Of a stretch of DNA of 64,000 bases, positions 19,033 to 29,037 are shown in pieces. The notes below the pieces were generated by a model, which was not told the origin of the DNA, made no database searches, and saw nothing but the letters and a program-made list of their open reading frames with translations. Source of the stretch: Hyphomonadaceae bacterium (GTDB taxonomy: Bacteria; Pseudomonadota; Alphaproteobacteria; Caulobacterales; Hyphomonadaceae); the NCBI GenBank assembly GCA_022844475.1, contig JALHLR010000009.1:1-64000 (forward strand), written 5' to 3'. Within the stretch, counting starts at the first letter, position 1, and every line of letters begins with the position of its first letter. The translations under genes and the position numbers were made by a program.

Positions 19033-19556
19033 CTGTCGTTCTCGCAGGCGGGGAGGGAGAGGCCCATCGGCAGCCGTGTTTTGGCGTCGCCGCAGGCGGC
19101 GTTGAGTTGCGTCTGCGTCAGACCTGTCGCGGTCGAAAGGTCGGACCCGGAGAAATTCGCCTTCGCAAGGTTTGCGTTGTTGAACTTCGCGCCGTTGAAC
19201 GATCCGCCGACCAGCACGGCGTCTTCGAAGTTCACGTCGGAAAAGTCGGCATGGTCGGCGCGAATGCCGAAGCCGTTGACCACCGACATGTTGGCGCCAG
19301 CGAACTTCGATTTGTCGAAGGTGGAAAGGCTGAGGTTGGCCTGACGCAGGCGAGCGCCCGTCAGGTTGCGGCTCTCAAGTTCCTGGTATGACAGATCGAC
19401 CTGGAAGAGATCGCAATTCGTGCAAGCCGTCTCGCCCATGACCAGCCGCTCGGCGCTCGCCTTGCGGCTTGCTTCGTTCTGGTCCGGAGTTTGTGCGAAA
19501 GCGGTGAGGCTCATCGCCCCGATCGCCGCAACGGCGAGTACAATTCGAATGATCAT
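19029..19556 (-). CDS. Secreted pentapeptide-repeat protein
   Basis: Signal peptide MIIRIVLAVAAIGAMSLTAFA then LTGARLRQANLSLSTFDKSKFAGANMS...ADFSDVNFEDAVLVGGSFNGAKFNNANLAKANFSGSDLS. Confidence 0.88.
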   Translation of the reverse strand: MIIRIVLAVAAIGAMSLTAFAQTPDQNEASRKASAERLVMGETACTNCDLFQVDLSYQELESRNLTGARLRQANLSLSTFDKSKFAGANMSVVNGFGIRADHADFSDVNFEDAVLVGGSFNGAKFNNANLAKANFSGSDLSTATGLTQTQLNAACGDAKTRLPMGLSLPACENDS

Positions 19557-19622
19557 CTAAACCAGGACGGAGAGGCTCATCAGGCCGATGGCCATAACTG
19601 CGATTACGATGCGGCTTACCAT
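19557..19622 (-). CDS. 21-aa micro-ORF resembling a duplicated signal peptide
   Basis: atggtaagccgcatc...ctggtttag = MVSRIVIAVMAIGLMSLSVLV*, 12/21 identical to the signal peptide of the gene it abuts (TAG|ATG). Confidence 0.5.
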   Translation of the reverse strand: MVSRIVIAVMAIGLMSLSVLV

Positions 19623-19892
19623 TCAAGTCTCGTTCCAGGTTTTCTGCCGGATCACCCCGGTGGTTGCGCTAACCAACGCAGGCCGGAGAGAAGTGTTCAA
19701 TCGAGGCGGATTGCAGGCGTGATTCAGCGTGAATAGCGGTGTTTGCGTGTACGAAGCGTAAGGATTGCTTAGCCGGGTTACTGAAAGGCAAACGCATCTG
19801 CAGGCCAGCGCGCGGGGCTCTACGCCTCTGCCTGAAACAAAGCCAGAAGCCTCGGCGCCGCACCCGTCAGAATCCGGGCCGGCAGTTTTTGC

Positions 19893-22301
19893 CTAGCCCG
19901 TCTGGACCGTTGCGCCACAAGCCTCGCAGACGGCAACGCCGTCATCCGGGCGCAGCGTAAAGTGCCCGCAAGTCGGACAGGCGTCGGACAGGTAGTCCGG
20001 GCTTCTTTGCGGCGCGATCGCAGGTCCTTCGGCGGTTTCCAGCCGCTCCGCCACGCGCCGCGCCGTGAACGGTACGATGTTGTCGGGCATCACGCCGCGG
20101 CTGAAGCCCTTGGAGATCAGCTGCTCCGGCCGAACCGGCTGCACCGCAACCGTCGGCTCTTCGCCTTCGTTCGCGCCGCCGCCGAGCCCGTCATGGCTGA
20201 GATTGTCAACCTCAGCCAGATCGTCGCGGCCAAGGTAGGACACCGCGAGCTCGCGAAAAATGTAATCGAGGATCGATGTCGCCTTGCGAATCGAGTCGTT
20301 GCCGGTGACTTCGCCCGCCGGCTCGAACCGGGTGAAGACGAAGGCATCGACGAATTCCTCCAGCGGCACGCCATATTGCAGGCCGATCGAGATCGCGATG
20401 GCGAAGTTGTTCATCAGCGACCGGAAGGCGGCACCTTCCTTGTGCATGTCGATGAAGATCTCGCCAAGCTCGCCATCATCGAACTCGCCGGTATGCAGGT
20501 AGACCTTGTGGCCGCCTACGGTCGCCTTCTGGATGTACCCCTTGCGGCGATCCGGCAGCCGGCGACGCTCGGCAATGTAGACTTCATCGTGCTCCAGGAC
20601 AGGCGCGACTGGTGCTGGTGGGGCGTGCCGTTCGAACGTGGGCGCCTGCGTATCGGCATGCAGCGGCGCGCGGGCGCGTCGCTTGGCTTCCGAGATGCGC
20701 TGCTGCAGCTCCGAGTCGACAGCGGGGCGCCCCGCATCAATCCGCACGCCGAGCCCAGCGGCCATGGCTGCCCGCACCGAGGCATGCACGGTCATCCGCA
20801 TCGTGTCCGACTGCTCGCCGGTCGCGATGGTGATCACCGGCTGGCGGAAAAGGTGAGGGGCGACCGCCCTGGCCAGCCGCACGCGCGCCTCGGGCGTCAC
20901 GCCGTCTGACCGGGCGAGGATCTTCGCCAGCGGAGATTTCGGGTTCGAAACCGGCCGCCGGCGGCCCTGCACAGCCACCCGCGCCTCATCGATCTCGCGA
21001 GCCGAAATGCCCAGAGCCCGCAACAGGCTTTCGCCGTCGGTGTCGTACGCTTCCGGGTTAAGCCCCAGCCGCTTGCGGATAACCTCGTCGCCAACCACCC
21101 AGCGCGAGAAGGCTGCAGCAAGGCTCAGGCCTTCCTTCAATGCCTGTTCGATGCGGTCCAGCGCATCCTCCGGCATGCCGCGCGATTCAAGGCGATGCCG
21201 TTCCAGCCCGTCGATCTGGTCCAGCGTACGCGCGCCCAGAATGCGTAGCCGCACGTCCTGCGCCTCATCTTTGGAGGCCGCGCTGGTCAGCGCCGCCGAA
21301 ACGCATTGTGAAAGCTCCGGCGTCTGCTCGTCCTCGTGCGCCAGCAGGAGATCCACCGGGTCCGCCCCGCAGCTTTCGGCCGACAGCCACTGAATGCTAG
21401 CGGGTGAGAGATGATCGACAGTCAGGTTCGCTCCGGATGCGCGCGCCGCTGCGCAGATCTTTTCCGCAGCCGCCACGCCCGCCTCGGAGTCGTAGGCCAT
21501 GCCCTGGGACATCACCGCCGCCGCGAGCCCGGCCAGATGCACCGAGCATCCCGGCAGCATCGTCGAAATCGCAATCAGGTCCGTTGTCAGGAGCGGCAGG
21601 TCGCCTGTCGCCGCATAGCGCGCGACGTTGACCGCTACCGCTGGCGCGCTCGCATCTGAAGCCCCGCCGCCAATCCCGATGCGCACTGCCAGCCGTGTCC
21701 GGCTCACGCGTTCGATGGCCGACGCTACCTCGCCCGCTTCGATACCTGTCCACGCCGGGAGAACATAGGACTGCCGACCTGGCTCGCGCGCGCCCGTCGC
21801 TTGCCGCCGCAGGGTGATCGCTGCCGCACGCGGCCCGCCCGGCGTGCACAGTGCGATCTCGACCAGCTCCGCATCCGCCCCGGCCCGGAACGCATCGATC
21901 AGGGCGGACGTCGTCGGCCGCCCCTGGTCGTCCGTCTCGATGGTCAACGCCTCAAGGGCATCAGCCACTGCCACGAAGGCCTGCGTCGCCACGGCCCGCG
22001 CGGACGCGAGCGCCGTCGCGTCCGCAATTGCGGGCAGGAGCTGTCCCGGCTCGATCGCCGTCGCCGCACCCGCCTCGACCAGGCTGGCAGGCGCGATCGG
22101 CGTCACCCGGCGCGTCCGCACCGCTTCGCAGACCGCCTCGGCAGCCTCGCTTTCGCCTCCCAACGTCCGGATCGCGGCCAGGTGCGCATTGACCATCCGG
22201 GCCGGCGCCGTCTCGGCGTCGCCCTGGTCCAGCAGCGCCGCGCCCGTCTCCAGCACGCGGGCAAGGTGGCGGACAGACGACTTGGTTCGGGATTCGCCCA
22301 T
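19893..22301 (-). CDS. Degenerate class II ribonucleotide reductase-like protein (TSCPD domain, NrdJ paralogue, probably non-catalytic)
   Basis: ~803 aa from ATG at 22301. C-terminus [121 protein letters not shown]...CPTCGHFTL...CEACGATV matches NrdJ C-termini; catalytic-core motifs not found. Confidence 0.8.
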   Translation of the reverse strand: MGESRTKSSVRHLARVLETGAALLDQGDAETAPARMVNAHLAAIRTLGGESEAAEAVCEAVRTRRVTPIAPASLVEAGAATAIEPGQLLPAIADATALASARAVATQAFVAVADALEALTIETDDQGRPTTSALIDAFRAGADAELVEIALCTPGGPRAAAITLRRQATGAREPGRQSYVLPAWTGIEAGEVASAIERVSRTRLAVRIGIGGGASDASAPAVAVNVARYAATGDLPLLTTDLIAISTMLPGCSVHLAGLAAAVMSQGMAYDSEAGVAAAEKICAAARASGANLTVDHLSPASIQWLSAESCGADPVDLLLAHEDEQTPELSQCVSAALTSAASKDEAQDVRLRILGARTLDQIDGLERHRLESRGMPEDALDRIEQALKEGLSLAAAFSRWVVGDEVIRKRLGLNPEAYDTDGESLLRALGISAREIDEARVAVQGRRRPVSNPKSPLAKILARSDGVTPEARVRLARAVAPHLFRQPVITIATGEQSDTMRMTVHASVRAAMAAGLGVRIDAGRPAVDSELQQRISEAKRRARAPLHADTQAPTFERHAPPAPVAPVLEHDEVYIAERRRLPDRRKGYIQKATVGGHKVYLHTGEFDDGELGEIFIDMHKEGAAFRSLMNNFAIAISIGLQYGVPLEEFVDAFVFTRFEPAGEVTGNDSIRKATSILDYIFRELAVSYLGRDDLAEVDNLSHDGLGGGANEGEEPTVAVQPVRPEQLISKGFSRGVMPDNIVPFTARRVAERLETAEGPAIAPQRSPDYLSDACPTCGHFTLRPDDGVAVCEACGATVQTG

Positions 22302-22518
22302 GGCATGCCTCCGCTGGCCGGCGCCCCGAGATTGAGGGGCCGAACCCGAATCGGACACATGATGAAGTGCTTCGGCCTTGCCTGCACACAGGAATTTGTC
22401 GCATAGCCGCGGTTCCGGGCCTGCTGGACCGGTTTGCATGAAGCCTTTATCTGGGGGGCGCCTTATTCGCGCCGCGCCAATCGTTCCTATCTATGCGCGA
22501 GTCCCAACGGGAGCCGAG

Positions 22519-22905
22519 ATGCTGAAGTCGATCTTCACCTGGTGGAACGGCGCCACGATTGGCGCGCGTTTCGACATCGGCCGTCGCGCGTCCTATGTAG
22601 GCGCGGACCAGACCGGCAACAAATACTATGAGGAGCGCAAGCCGAGCCTCGAAGGCCGCAAGCGCCGGTATGTGATCTACAACGGCTACGCCGAGCCCAG
22701 CAAAGTGCCCGCCGAATGGCATGGCTGGCTGCACCATACCTTCGAGAAGCCGCCGACCATCGATCCGCTGCTCCGCCGGTCTTGGGAAATCGACCACAAG
22801 CCGAACCTCACCGGCACGCTGGGCGCCTATCGCCCGCCGGGTTCGCTTGCGGAGGGCGGGGAGCGCGCGCCGAGCTCGGGCGACTATGAAGCCTGGAAAC
22901 CCTGA
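22519..22905 (+). CDS. NADH:ubiquinone oxidoreductase subunit NDUFA12-like (B17.2)
   Basis: MLKSIFTWWNGATIGARFDIGRRASYVGADQTGNKYYEERKP...RRYVIYNGYAEPSKVPAEWHGWLHHTFEKPPT. Confidence 0.93.
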   Translation: MLKSIFTWWNGATIGARFDIGRRASYVGADQTGNKYYEERKPSLEGRKRRYVIYNGYAEPSKVPAEWHGWLHHTFEKPPTIDPLLRRSWEIDHKPNLTGTLGAYRPPGSLAEGGERAPSSGDYEAWKP

Positions 22906-23405
22906 TGCGTGAATCGCTGTTCGAGACGCTGGTTGGCTTTGCCGTCGTTCTGGTTGCGGGCTTCTTCCTCGTCTTCTCGCTGTCGCAACAGTCCGGCGCG
23001 GCAACGGGCGACAGCTACGCCTTGCTCGCCAAGTTCGGCCGGGCAGACGGCGTCGGTCCCGGTACCGATGTCCGCGTGGCCGGCGTGAAGGTGGGCGCGG
23101 TCACGGGCGTCAATGTCGATCCCATGACGCTTCGGGCCGAGGTGAAGATGAACGTCCGCAAGGACATTCTCCTGCCGGCGGATTCCACCGCGCAGATCCA
23201 GTCCGACAGCCTGCTAGGCGGCAGCTACATTTTCGTTCTCGTCGGTGGCGACCCTGACGTGAACCTGCCCACCGACGGCACCGGTGTGTTCGATTACACC
23301 CGCGGGACCGTCGACATCATGAGCCTGCTGCTCGAAGCGGTTGGCAACGCCTCAGGCGGGGGCGATCAAGGGGGCGGTACAACGACCGAAGAGGCTCCCC
23401 TATGA
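22905..23405 (+). CDS. mlaD: MlaD/MCE-family lipid transport protein
   Basis: 166 aa; ETLVGFAVVLVAGFFLVFSLSQQSG...FGRADGVGPGTDVRVAGVKVGAVTGV...AQIQSDSLLGGSYIFV. Confidence 0.88.
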   Translation: MRESLFETLVGFAVVLVAGFFLVFSLSQQSGAATGDSYALLAKFGRADGVGPGTDVRVAGVKVGAVTGVNVDPMTLRAEVKMNVRKDILLPADSTAQIQSDSLLGGSYIFVLVGGDPDVNLPTDGTGVFDYTRGTVDIMSLLLEAVGNASGGGDQGGGTTTEEAPL

Positions 23406-23872
23406 AATTGCTCGCGGGTCTGCTGGTTAGCGGCGCAGCGGCCCTGGCGCTTGGCGCTGGCGCATTTGCGCAGGACGGCGAACCGGGCAATCGGCTGCAG
23501 CCGGCCGGCGCCGCAAAGCTGCGCGCGCTCGACAAGATCACTGGCAACTCGACCGACATCAGCGCCCGCGTCGGCCAGTCGATCGACCATGGCCGCCTGA
23601 AAGTCACCGTCCGCGCGTGCTACCAGTCCAGCCCGCAGGACGCGCCTGAAGCCGCCGCCTTCCTCGAGATCTACTCCACGGCCCCGCCGAAAGAGCACAA
23701 GACGCCCAACCCGATCGCCGACTCGAACATGCATCGAGGCGCGCAGCCGATCGGCGAGAACGGCCTGCTTTTCTCCGGCTGGATGTACGCGTCCTCGCCG
23801 GGCCTCAGCGCTCTTGAACACCCGACCTACGACGTCTGGGTGATCAGCTGCAGCGCCTCGGCACCGCAATAG
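23402..23872 (+). CDS. DUF2155 domain protein
   Basis: Signal peptide; [52 protein letters not shown]...[25 protein letters not shown]. Confidence 0.88.
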   Translation: MKLLAGLLVSGAAALALGAGAFAQDGEPGNRLQPAGAAKLRALDKITGNSTDISARVGQSIDHGRLKVTVRACYQSSPQDAPEAAAFLEIYSTAPPKEHKTPNPIADSNMHRGAQPIGENGLLFSGWMYASSPGLSALEHPTYDVWVISCSASAPQ

Positions 23873-24501
23873 GTCTGGGTCCCGAACGTGGCCTCGTGCT
23901 GAAGCGCCTCGTGCAAGCGCCTGCGGAAGGGTTCTCGCGGCACTTCCTCGACGCCGAACGTTTCGAGATGCCCGGTCACGAACTGCGTATCGAGCAGGCG
24001 ATATCCGCCCGCCCTCAGCCGCGCGACCAGATGCGCCAGCGCAACCTTTGACGCGTCCGTTGCGCGCGAGAACATGCTCTCGCCGAAGAACGCGGCCTGG
24101 AGGCTCACGCCATAGAGTCCCCCTACCAGTTCGCCATCGCGCCACGCCTCGACGCTGTGCGCGTGGCCTGCGCGATGAAGCGAGCTGTAGAGATTCAGGA
24201 TCTGGGTGTTGATCCACGTCTGCGGCCTGGCCGACGCTGGTTCGGCGCATAGTTCCATCACGCGCGTGAATGCAGTGTCGATCCTGATCTCGAATACGTC
24301 CCGCCGGATCGTCTTGCGCAGACTCTTCGAGACGTGGAAGCCGTTGAGCGGCAGCACGCCGCGCAGGTCAGGATCCACGAGAAACAGCCGTGGATCATCG
24401 CGCGAATCCGCCATTGGAAAGACGCCGCGGCGATAGCAGTCGAGCAACTCGTTGGGGCCAAAGACCCGGCTCATGCGCGGAGGTCCCAATACACGAGCCA
24501 C
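23827..24501 (-). CDS. aat: Leucyl/phenylalanyl-tRNA--protein transferase
   Basis: [53 protein letters not shown]...[31 protein letters not shown]. Confidence 0.95.
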   Translation of the reverse strand: MARVLGPPRMSRVFGPNELLDCYRRGVFPMADSRDDPRLFLVDPDLRGVLPLNGFHVSKSLRKTIRRDVFEIRIDTAFTRVMELCAEPASARPQTWINTQILNLYSSLHRAGHAHSVEAWRDGELVGGLYGVSLQAAFFGESMFSRATDASKVALAHLVARLRAGGYRLLDTQFVTGHLETFGVEEVPREPFRRRLHEALQHEATFGTQTYCGAEALQLITQTS

Positions 24502-24524
24502 AACCGCATGCCCACGCCCAGAGC

Positions 24525-25868
24525 CTACTTCTTCATCCCGAGAAACTTCTCGAGCCAGTGGATGTCATAATCTCCCCTGGCGATGTCTGCGTTGTTGGCG
24601 AGCCGGCGATGCAGCGGCAACGTTGTCTCGACGCCGGAGACAACTGTTTCGTCCAGCGCACGGCGCAGGCGTGCGAGCGCTTCGGCGCGTGTGGGCGCAT
24701 AGACAATCAGCTTGCCGATCAGGCTGTCGTAATGTGGCGGTACGCGATAGCCGGAATAGGCCGCGCTATCGAGTCGAACCCCGAGGCCGCCTGGCGCGTG
24801 GAATTCCTGTATGAGACCCGGCGAGGGCGTAAAGGTTTCCGGGTTCTCCGCGTTGATGCGGCACTCGATGGCGTGGCCGCTGATCTTCACATCCTTCTGG
24901 GTCAGCGACAGCTTCTCTCCGAAGGCGATCCGGATCTGCTCCTGCACAAGATCGACGCCCGTGATCATCTCGGTGACCGGATGCTCGACCTGCAGGCGCG
25001 TGTTCATCTCGATGAAATAGAACTCGCCATTCTCGTAAAGGAACTCGATCGTGCCGACGCCGAGATAGCCCAGCTTCTTAATGGCGGTTGTCACGGTCTT
25101 GCCGATCGCGGCGCGGGCTGCCTCGTCGATCACGGGCGAGGGCGCTTCCTCGAACACCTTCTGGTGGCGGCGCTGAAGGGAGCAGTCGCGCTCGCCCAGA
25201 TGGATCACATTGCCATGGCTGTCTGCTACGACCTGGATCTCGATGTGTCGCGGCTTCTGGAGATACTTCTCCATATAGACGGCGTCATTGCCGAATGCGG
25301 TCTTGGCTTCGGTGCGCGCTGTGGTGAAAGCAAGTTCGAGCTCTTCGGGTGAATGCGCGACCTTCATGCCGCGGCCGCCGCCGCCAGCGGTTGCCTTGAT
25401 CAGGATCGGGTAGCCGATGCGCTTCGCGTTGGCCTTTGCGCTGTCGAGATCGACCACTTCGCCGTCCGAGCCGGGGACAACTGGCACGCCTGCTGTCTGG
25501 ATCGCTTCCTTGGCGGTGATCTTGTCACCCATCATGCGGATGTGTTCGGGCTTGGGGCCGATGAAGGTGATGCCGGACTTCTCGACTATCTCCGCGAACT
25601 TGGCGTTCTCGGACAGGAAGCCGTAGCCCGGGTGGATCGCCTGGGCGCCTGTGATCTTGGCGGCAGTGATGATCGCGGGAATATTCAGATAGGATTTCGC
25701 AGCCGACGCGGGCCCCACGCACACGCTTTCGTCGGCGAGCCGTACGTGCATGGCATTGCGGTCGGCTTCCGAATGGATGGCCACCGTGTGGATGCCCATC
25801 TCCTTGCACGCGCGATGTACGCGGAGAGCGATCTCGCCACGGTTTGCAATCAGGATTTTCTCGAACAT
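24525..25868 (-). CDS. accC: Acetyl-CoA carboxylase biotin carboxylase subunit
   Basis: 447 aa; [26 protein letters not shown]...[10 protein letters not shown]...[13 protein letters not shown]. Confidence 0.97.
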   Translation of the reverse strand: MFEKILIANRGEIALRVHRACKEMGIHTVAIHSEADRNAMHVRLADESVCVGPASAAKSYLNIPAIITAAKITGAQAIHPGYGFLSENAKFAEIVEKSGITFIGPKPEHIRMMGDKITAKEAIQTAGVPVVPGSDGEVVDLDSAKANAKRIGYPILIKATAGGGGRGMKVAHSPEELELAFTTARTEAKTAFGNDAVYMEKYLQKPRHIEIQVVADSHGNVIHLGERDCSLQRRHQKVFEEAPSPVIDEAARAAIGKTVTTAIKKLGYLGVGTIEFLYENGEFYFIEMNTRLQVEHPVTEMITGVDLVQEQIRIAFGEKLSLTQKDVKISGHAIECRINAENPETFTPSPGLIQEFHAPGGLGVRLDSAAYSGYRVPPHYDSLIGKLIVYAPTRAEALARLRRALDETVVSGVETTLPLHRRLANNADIARGDYDIHWLEKFLGMKK

Positions 25869-25872
25869 CGCG

Positions 25873-26370
25873 CTACTCGATGATGACGAGTGGTTCGCCG
25901 AATTCGACGGGCTGCTGGTTCTCGACGAGGATCTGCAGAACCTTGCCGCCGCGCGGGGCGGTAACGGGATTGAACGTCTTCATCGCCTCGACCAGCAAAA
26001 GTGTCGCGCCTGCGTTCACGGTGTCGCCTACCTTCACGAAGGTGGGCGAGCCTTCCTCGGCCTGCATGTACACGGTGCCGACCATGGGCGACTTTACCGC
26101 GCCGGGATGATCACGAAGCGAGGCCTTGGTTGTTGGGGCTGCCGTCGTGGCTGGCGATGCGGGTGCCGGCGCCGCAGCCGGGGCGGGGGCGTAAGCCTGC
26201 GCAACATGCACGGCCTTTGCTTCCGGCTTCACCACCTTGATGCGCATGCCGCCCTGCTCGATCTCGATCTCGCCGAGATCGGCTTCCCTCAGAATGGCCG
26301 CAAGCTCGCGGATGAGTCCGGTGTCGAACCTGCCACTCTTTTCGGGAGGCTTGTCGGCCATGATTGTCAA
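25873..26370 (-). CDS. accB: Acetyl-CoA carboxylase biotin carboxyl carrier protein
   Basis: 165 aa; Pro/Ala linker and biotinyl motif [20 protein letters not shown]. Confidence 0.95.
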   Translation of the reverse strand: MTIMADKPPEKSGRFDTGLIRELAAILREADLGEIEIEQGGMRIKVVKPEAKAVHVAQAYAPAPAAAPAPASPATTAAPTTKASLRDHPGAVKSPMVGTVYMQAEEGSPTFVKVGDTVNAGATLLLVEAMKTFNPVTAPRGGKVLQILVENQQPVEFGEPLVIIE

Positions 26371-26816
26371 ACTCTCTTCTGTTCAGCGAGGGCCGCGACA
26401 GCCTGAATGGCCAGTCGGTAGCCCAGGGGACCAAAGCCGGCGATGACGCCGGACGCTGCTGGAGACACGAGGCTCTTGTGCCTGAACTCTTCCCGATTCC
26501 CGGGGTTGCTGAGATGAACTTCCACGACCGGAATGGTCAACACCTTGAGCGCGTCGTGGATTGCGACCGAGGTGTGGGTATAGCCGCCCGCGTTTATGAT
26601 CAGCCCGCCTGCCTGTCTACGGGCTTCCTGTATCCAGTCCACCAGCTCGCCTTCGTGATTGGACTGGCGGAAGATCAGCTTCGCGTCAGCTTCATCGGCG
26701 GCGTCCCGCGTCAGTTTCTCCAGGTCGGCCAGCGTGCCCTTGCCATAGACGGCGGGCTCGCGCTCACCCAACAGGTTGAGGTTGGGGCCGTTCAGGCAGT
26801 AGATGGTCAGGCTCAT
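26367..26816 (-). CDS. aroQ: Type II 3-dehydroquinate dehydratase
   Basis: 149 aa; LNGPNLNLLGEREPAVYG, FRQSNHEGELVDWI, LIINAGGYTHTSVAI, VEVHLSNPGNREEFRH. Confidence 0.95.
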   Translation of the reverse strand: MSLTIYCLNGPNLNLLGEREPAVYGKGTLADLEKLTRDAADEADAKLIFRQSNHEGELVDWIQEARRQAGGLIINAGGYTHTSVAIHDALKVLTIPVVEVHLSNPGNREEFRHKSLVSPAASGVIAGFGPLGYRLAIQAVAALAEQKRV

Positions 26817-26929
26817 TGAGGACCTTTACCTGAGACCGGTTCGCACCCAGACGATCGGCCGGGCGGTGAGACTGAATAGGCGAATCCGGGTCCGGTTCAA
26901 ATGCCAGATTCAAGCGTTCGGACGATGAA

Positions 26930-27130
26930 ATGAACCTGTTTCTCAACGGCGAGGCGACCCAAGCCCCTGATGGCGCCACAGTCGGCGAGTTCCTGCGCCA
27001 GCTGGCCATGCCGGAAAAGGGCGTTGCCGTGGAACGCAATCGCGAGATCGTCCCTAAATCCCTATATGGAACGACCCGCCTCACCGAAGGTGATCGGATA
27101 GAGATCGTGCAGTTTGTTGGAGGTGGGTAA
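26930..27130 (+). CDS. thiS: Sulfur carrier protein ThiS
   Basis: 66 aa; MNLFLNGEATQAPDGATVGEFL...GDRIEIVQFVGGG, diglycine end. Confidence 0.9.
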   Translation: MNLFLNGEATQAPDGATVGEFLRQLAMPEKGVAVERNREIVPKSLYGTTRLTEGDRIEIVQFVGGG

Positions 27131-27400
27131 GCAATGCCGCAAGCGCTTCCCCGGGGCGCCCCGGAACAGCTTTGCGATGCATATTCATGCCTTGAGCCGT
27201 GTTGCCCGCGCACTCGCACCGGTGGGCGCACCAGGCTGGCGGCAATAGTCTGCTGCGCCCAATGGCGATGCAGGAAGTCCTGCAAAATGCATTCGCGATG
27301 AAGGCGGGGCTTGCCATGTTCACGGCAGGTGGCCGCAAGCTTGGCACGATTGCCGGAATGCCCTAGGGCGCTCGCGCCAAGTCATACATTGAAGTGAGAC

Positions 27401-28198
27401 ATGCCCGATCAAGCGCCGACCACCGCTACCGACGACGCCCTCATCATCGCCGGCAAGGCCTATAGCTCGCGCCTCATCGTGGGCACGGGCAAGTATGCCA
27501 GCTACGCCCAGAACGCCGAGGCGGCCGAGGCTGCGGGTGCGGAGATCGTCACTGTCGCCCTGCGCCGGGTAAACGTCGCCGACAAAGGCTCGGAGCGGCT
27601 GGTCGATCATCTCGACCCGAAGCGGTTCACATACCTGCCCAACACTGCGGGCTGCTACACGGCGGACGAGGCCGTGCGCACGCTGCGTCTTGCACGCGAG
27701 GCGGGCGGGTGGAATCTCGTGAAGCTTGAGGTGCTGGCCGACCAGAAGACCCTCTACCCGGACATGTCGGAAACGCTGATCGCCGCCAAGGCGCTGATCC
27801 AGGACGGTTTCGACGTGATGGTCTACTGCTCGGACGATCCTGTTTACGCGCGCAAGCTGGAGGACGCAGGGTGCTGCGCGATCATGCCGCTTGGCTCGCT
27901 GATCGGCTCGGGGCTCGGCGTGCAGAACCCGGTGAACATCCGGCTCATCGTCGAGCAGTGCAAAGTGCCCGTGATTGTCGATGCGGGCGTGGGTACGGCG
28001 TCAGACGCCGCCATTGCGATGGAGTTGGGTGTTGATGGCGTGCTGATGAACACTGCCATCGCGGCAGCAAAAGACCCTGTGCGCATGGCCCGGGCGATGA
28101 AGCACGCCGTGATCGCTGGCCGCGAAGCCTATCTCGCCGGGCGGATGGCGAAGAAGCGCTACGCCGATCCGTCTAGCCCGCTGGGTGGGTTGATCTAG
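27401..28198 (+). CDS. thiG: Thiazole synthase
   Basis: [13 protein letters not shown]...TVALRRVN...[22 protein letters not shown]...[32 protein letters not shown]. Confidence 0.95.
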   Translation: MPDQAPTTATDDALIIAGKAYSSRLIVGTGKYASYAQNAEAAEAAGAEIVTVALRRVNVADKGSERLVDHLDPKRFTYLPNTAGCYTADEAVRTLRLAREAGGWNLVKLEVLADQKTLYPDMSETLIAAKALIQDGFDVMVYCSDDPVYARKLEDAGCCAIMPLGSLIGSGLGVQNPVNIRLIVEQCKVPVIVDAGVGTASDAAIAMELGVDGVLMNTAIAAAKDPVRMARAMKHAVIAGREAYLAGRMAKKRYADPSSPLGGLI

Positions 28199-28944
28199 CT
28201 GCGGATCTGCTGCCGCGTCGCCTCGATCAGTGACTCCAGCTCTTCCTGCCCGAAGCCGCCGACGAAGCGGCCGTTGATCAGGAAGGATGGGGTGCCCTGC
28301 AGGCCCGCCATGTCGAACTCTTCCACCGAGCGATCGACGCGCCTGATCAGGTTGGCGTCGGCCATGTCTTTCTTCCAGCGCGCCATGTCGAGCCCGACCG
28401 ACTGCGCGATCGCCTCGAGATTTGCTGGTGTATAGGCGTTCGCCGGCGCCTTCATCAGCGCGACATGCATCTCGCGATACTTGCCCTGGCTGTGCGCCGC
28501 CATCGCCGCGATCGCCGCCCGGCGCGAGTCCGCGCCGCGCACCGCCGACTCCTTGACGATCACCTTGATATCGCTGCGGCGGTCATCCACCTGCGCCATA
28601 ACCCACGGCACGGCGGCCTTGCACACGCCGCAGTCATAGTCGCTGAACTCGATGATGGTGATCGGCGCGTCTTTGCGGCCGATATAGGGGTCGTCCTTCG
28701 ATGAGGCGAGCAGCTTCTCCCACGCGCCCTCAGCGGCCAGCGTCTGCGTCGCAAGCTGGTTGCGCTGGAAAGCGGTCTGCATCTCGAACAGGATTTCCGG
28801 CTCGCGCAGGAGATACTCCTTCACGATCGCCTCGACCTGCGCCTTCTCAAGGCCGCCAACCGAGTCAGGGGCCTTTACCTCGCCGCCGGAACAGGCAGCA
28901 GCGCCGAGCGCGAGCAGGGCGGAAAGGGCGGTTGTCAGGCGCAT
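28195..28944 (-). CDS. DsbA-family thiol:disulfide oxidoreductase, lipoprotein
   Basis: Lipobox [25 protein letters not shown] (CxxC); [17 protein letters not shown]. Confidence 0.9.
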   Translation of the reverse strand: MRLTTALSALLALGAAACSGGEVKAPDSVGGLEKAQVEAIVKEYLLREPEILFEMQTAFQRNQLATQTLAAEGAWEKLLASSKDDPYIGRKDAPITIIEFSDYDCGVCKAAVPWVMAQVDDRRSDIKVIVKESAVRGADSRRAAIAAMAAHSQGKYREMHVALMKAPANAYTPANLEAIAQSVGLDMARWKKDMADANLIRRVDRSVEEFDMAGLQGTPSFLINGRFVGGFGQEELESLIEATRQQIRS

Positions 28945-29037
28945 GTGCAGGTTCCTTCCGGGTCATCCTGCCCCCCAGTTCTTAAGGGAGGATGGCGGGT
29001 CTCTCGGGAAATGGGCGGTCGGGCCCGGATTTGAAGC

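Noticed and set aside
26817-26929. Possible TPP riboswitch before thiS (CTGAGA and ACCC present)
   Set aside because: The hallmark GAACCTGATC..GGxTAxTxCC part is missing.
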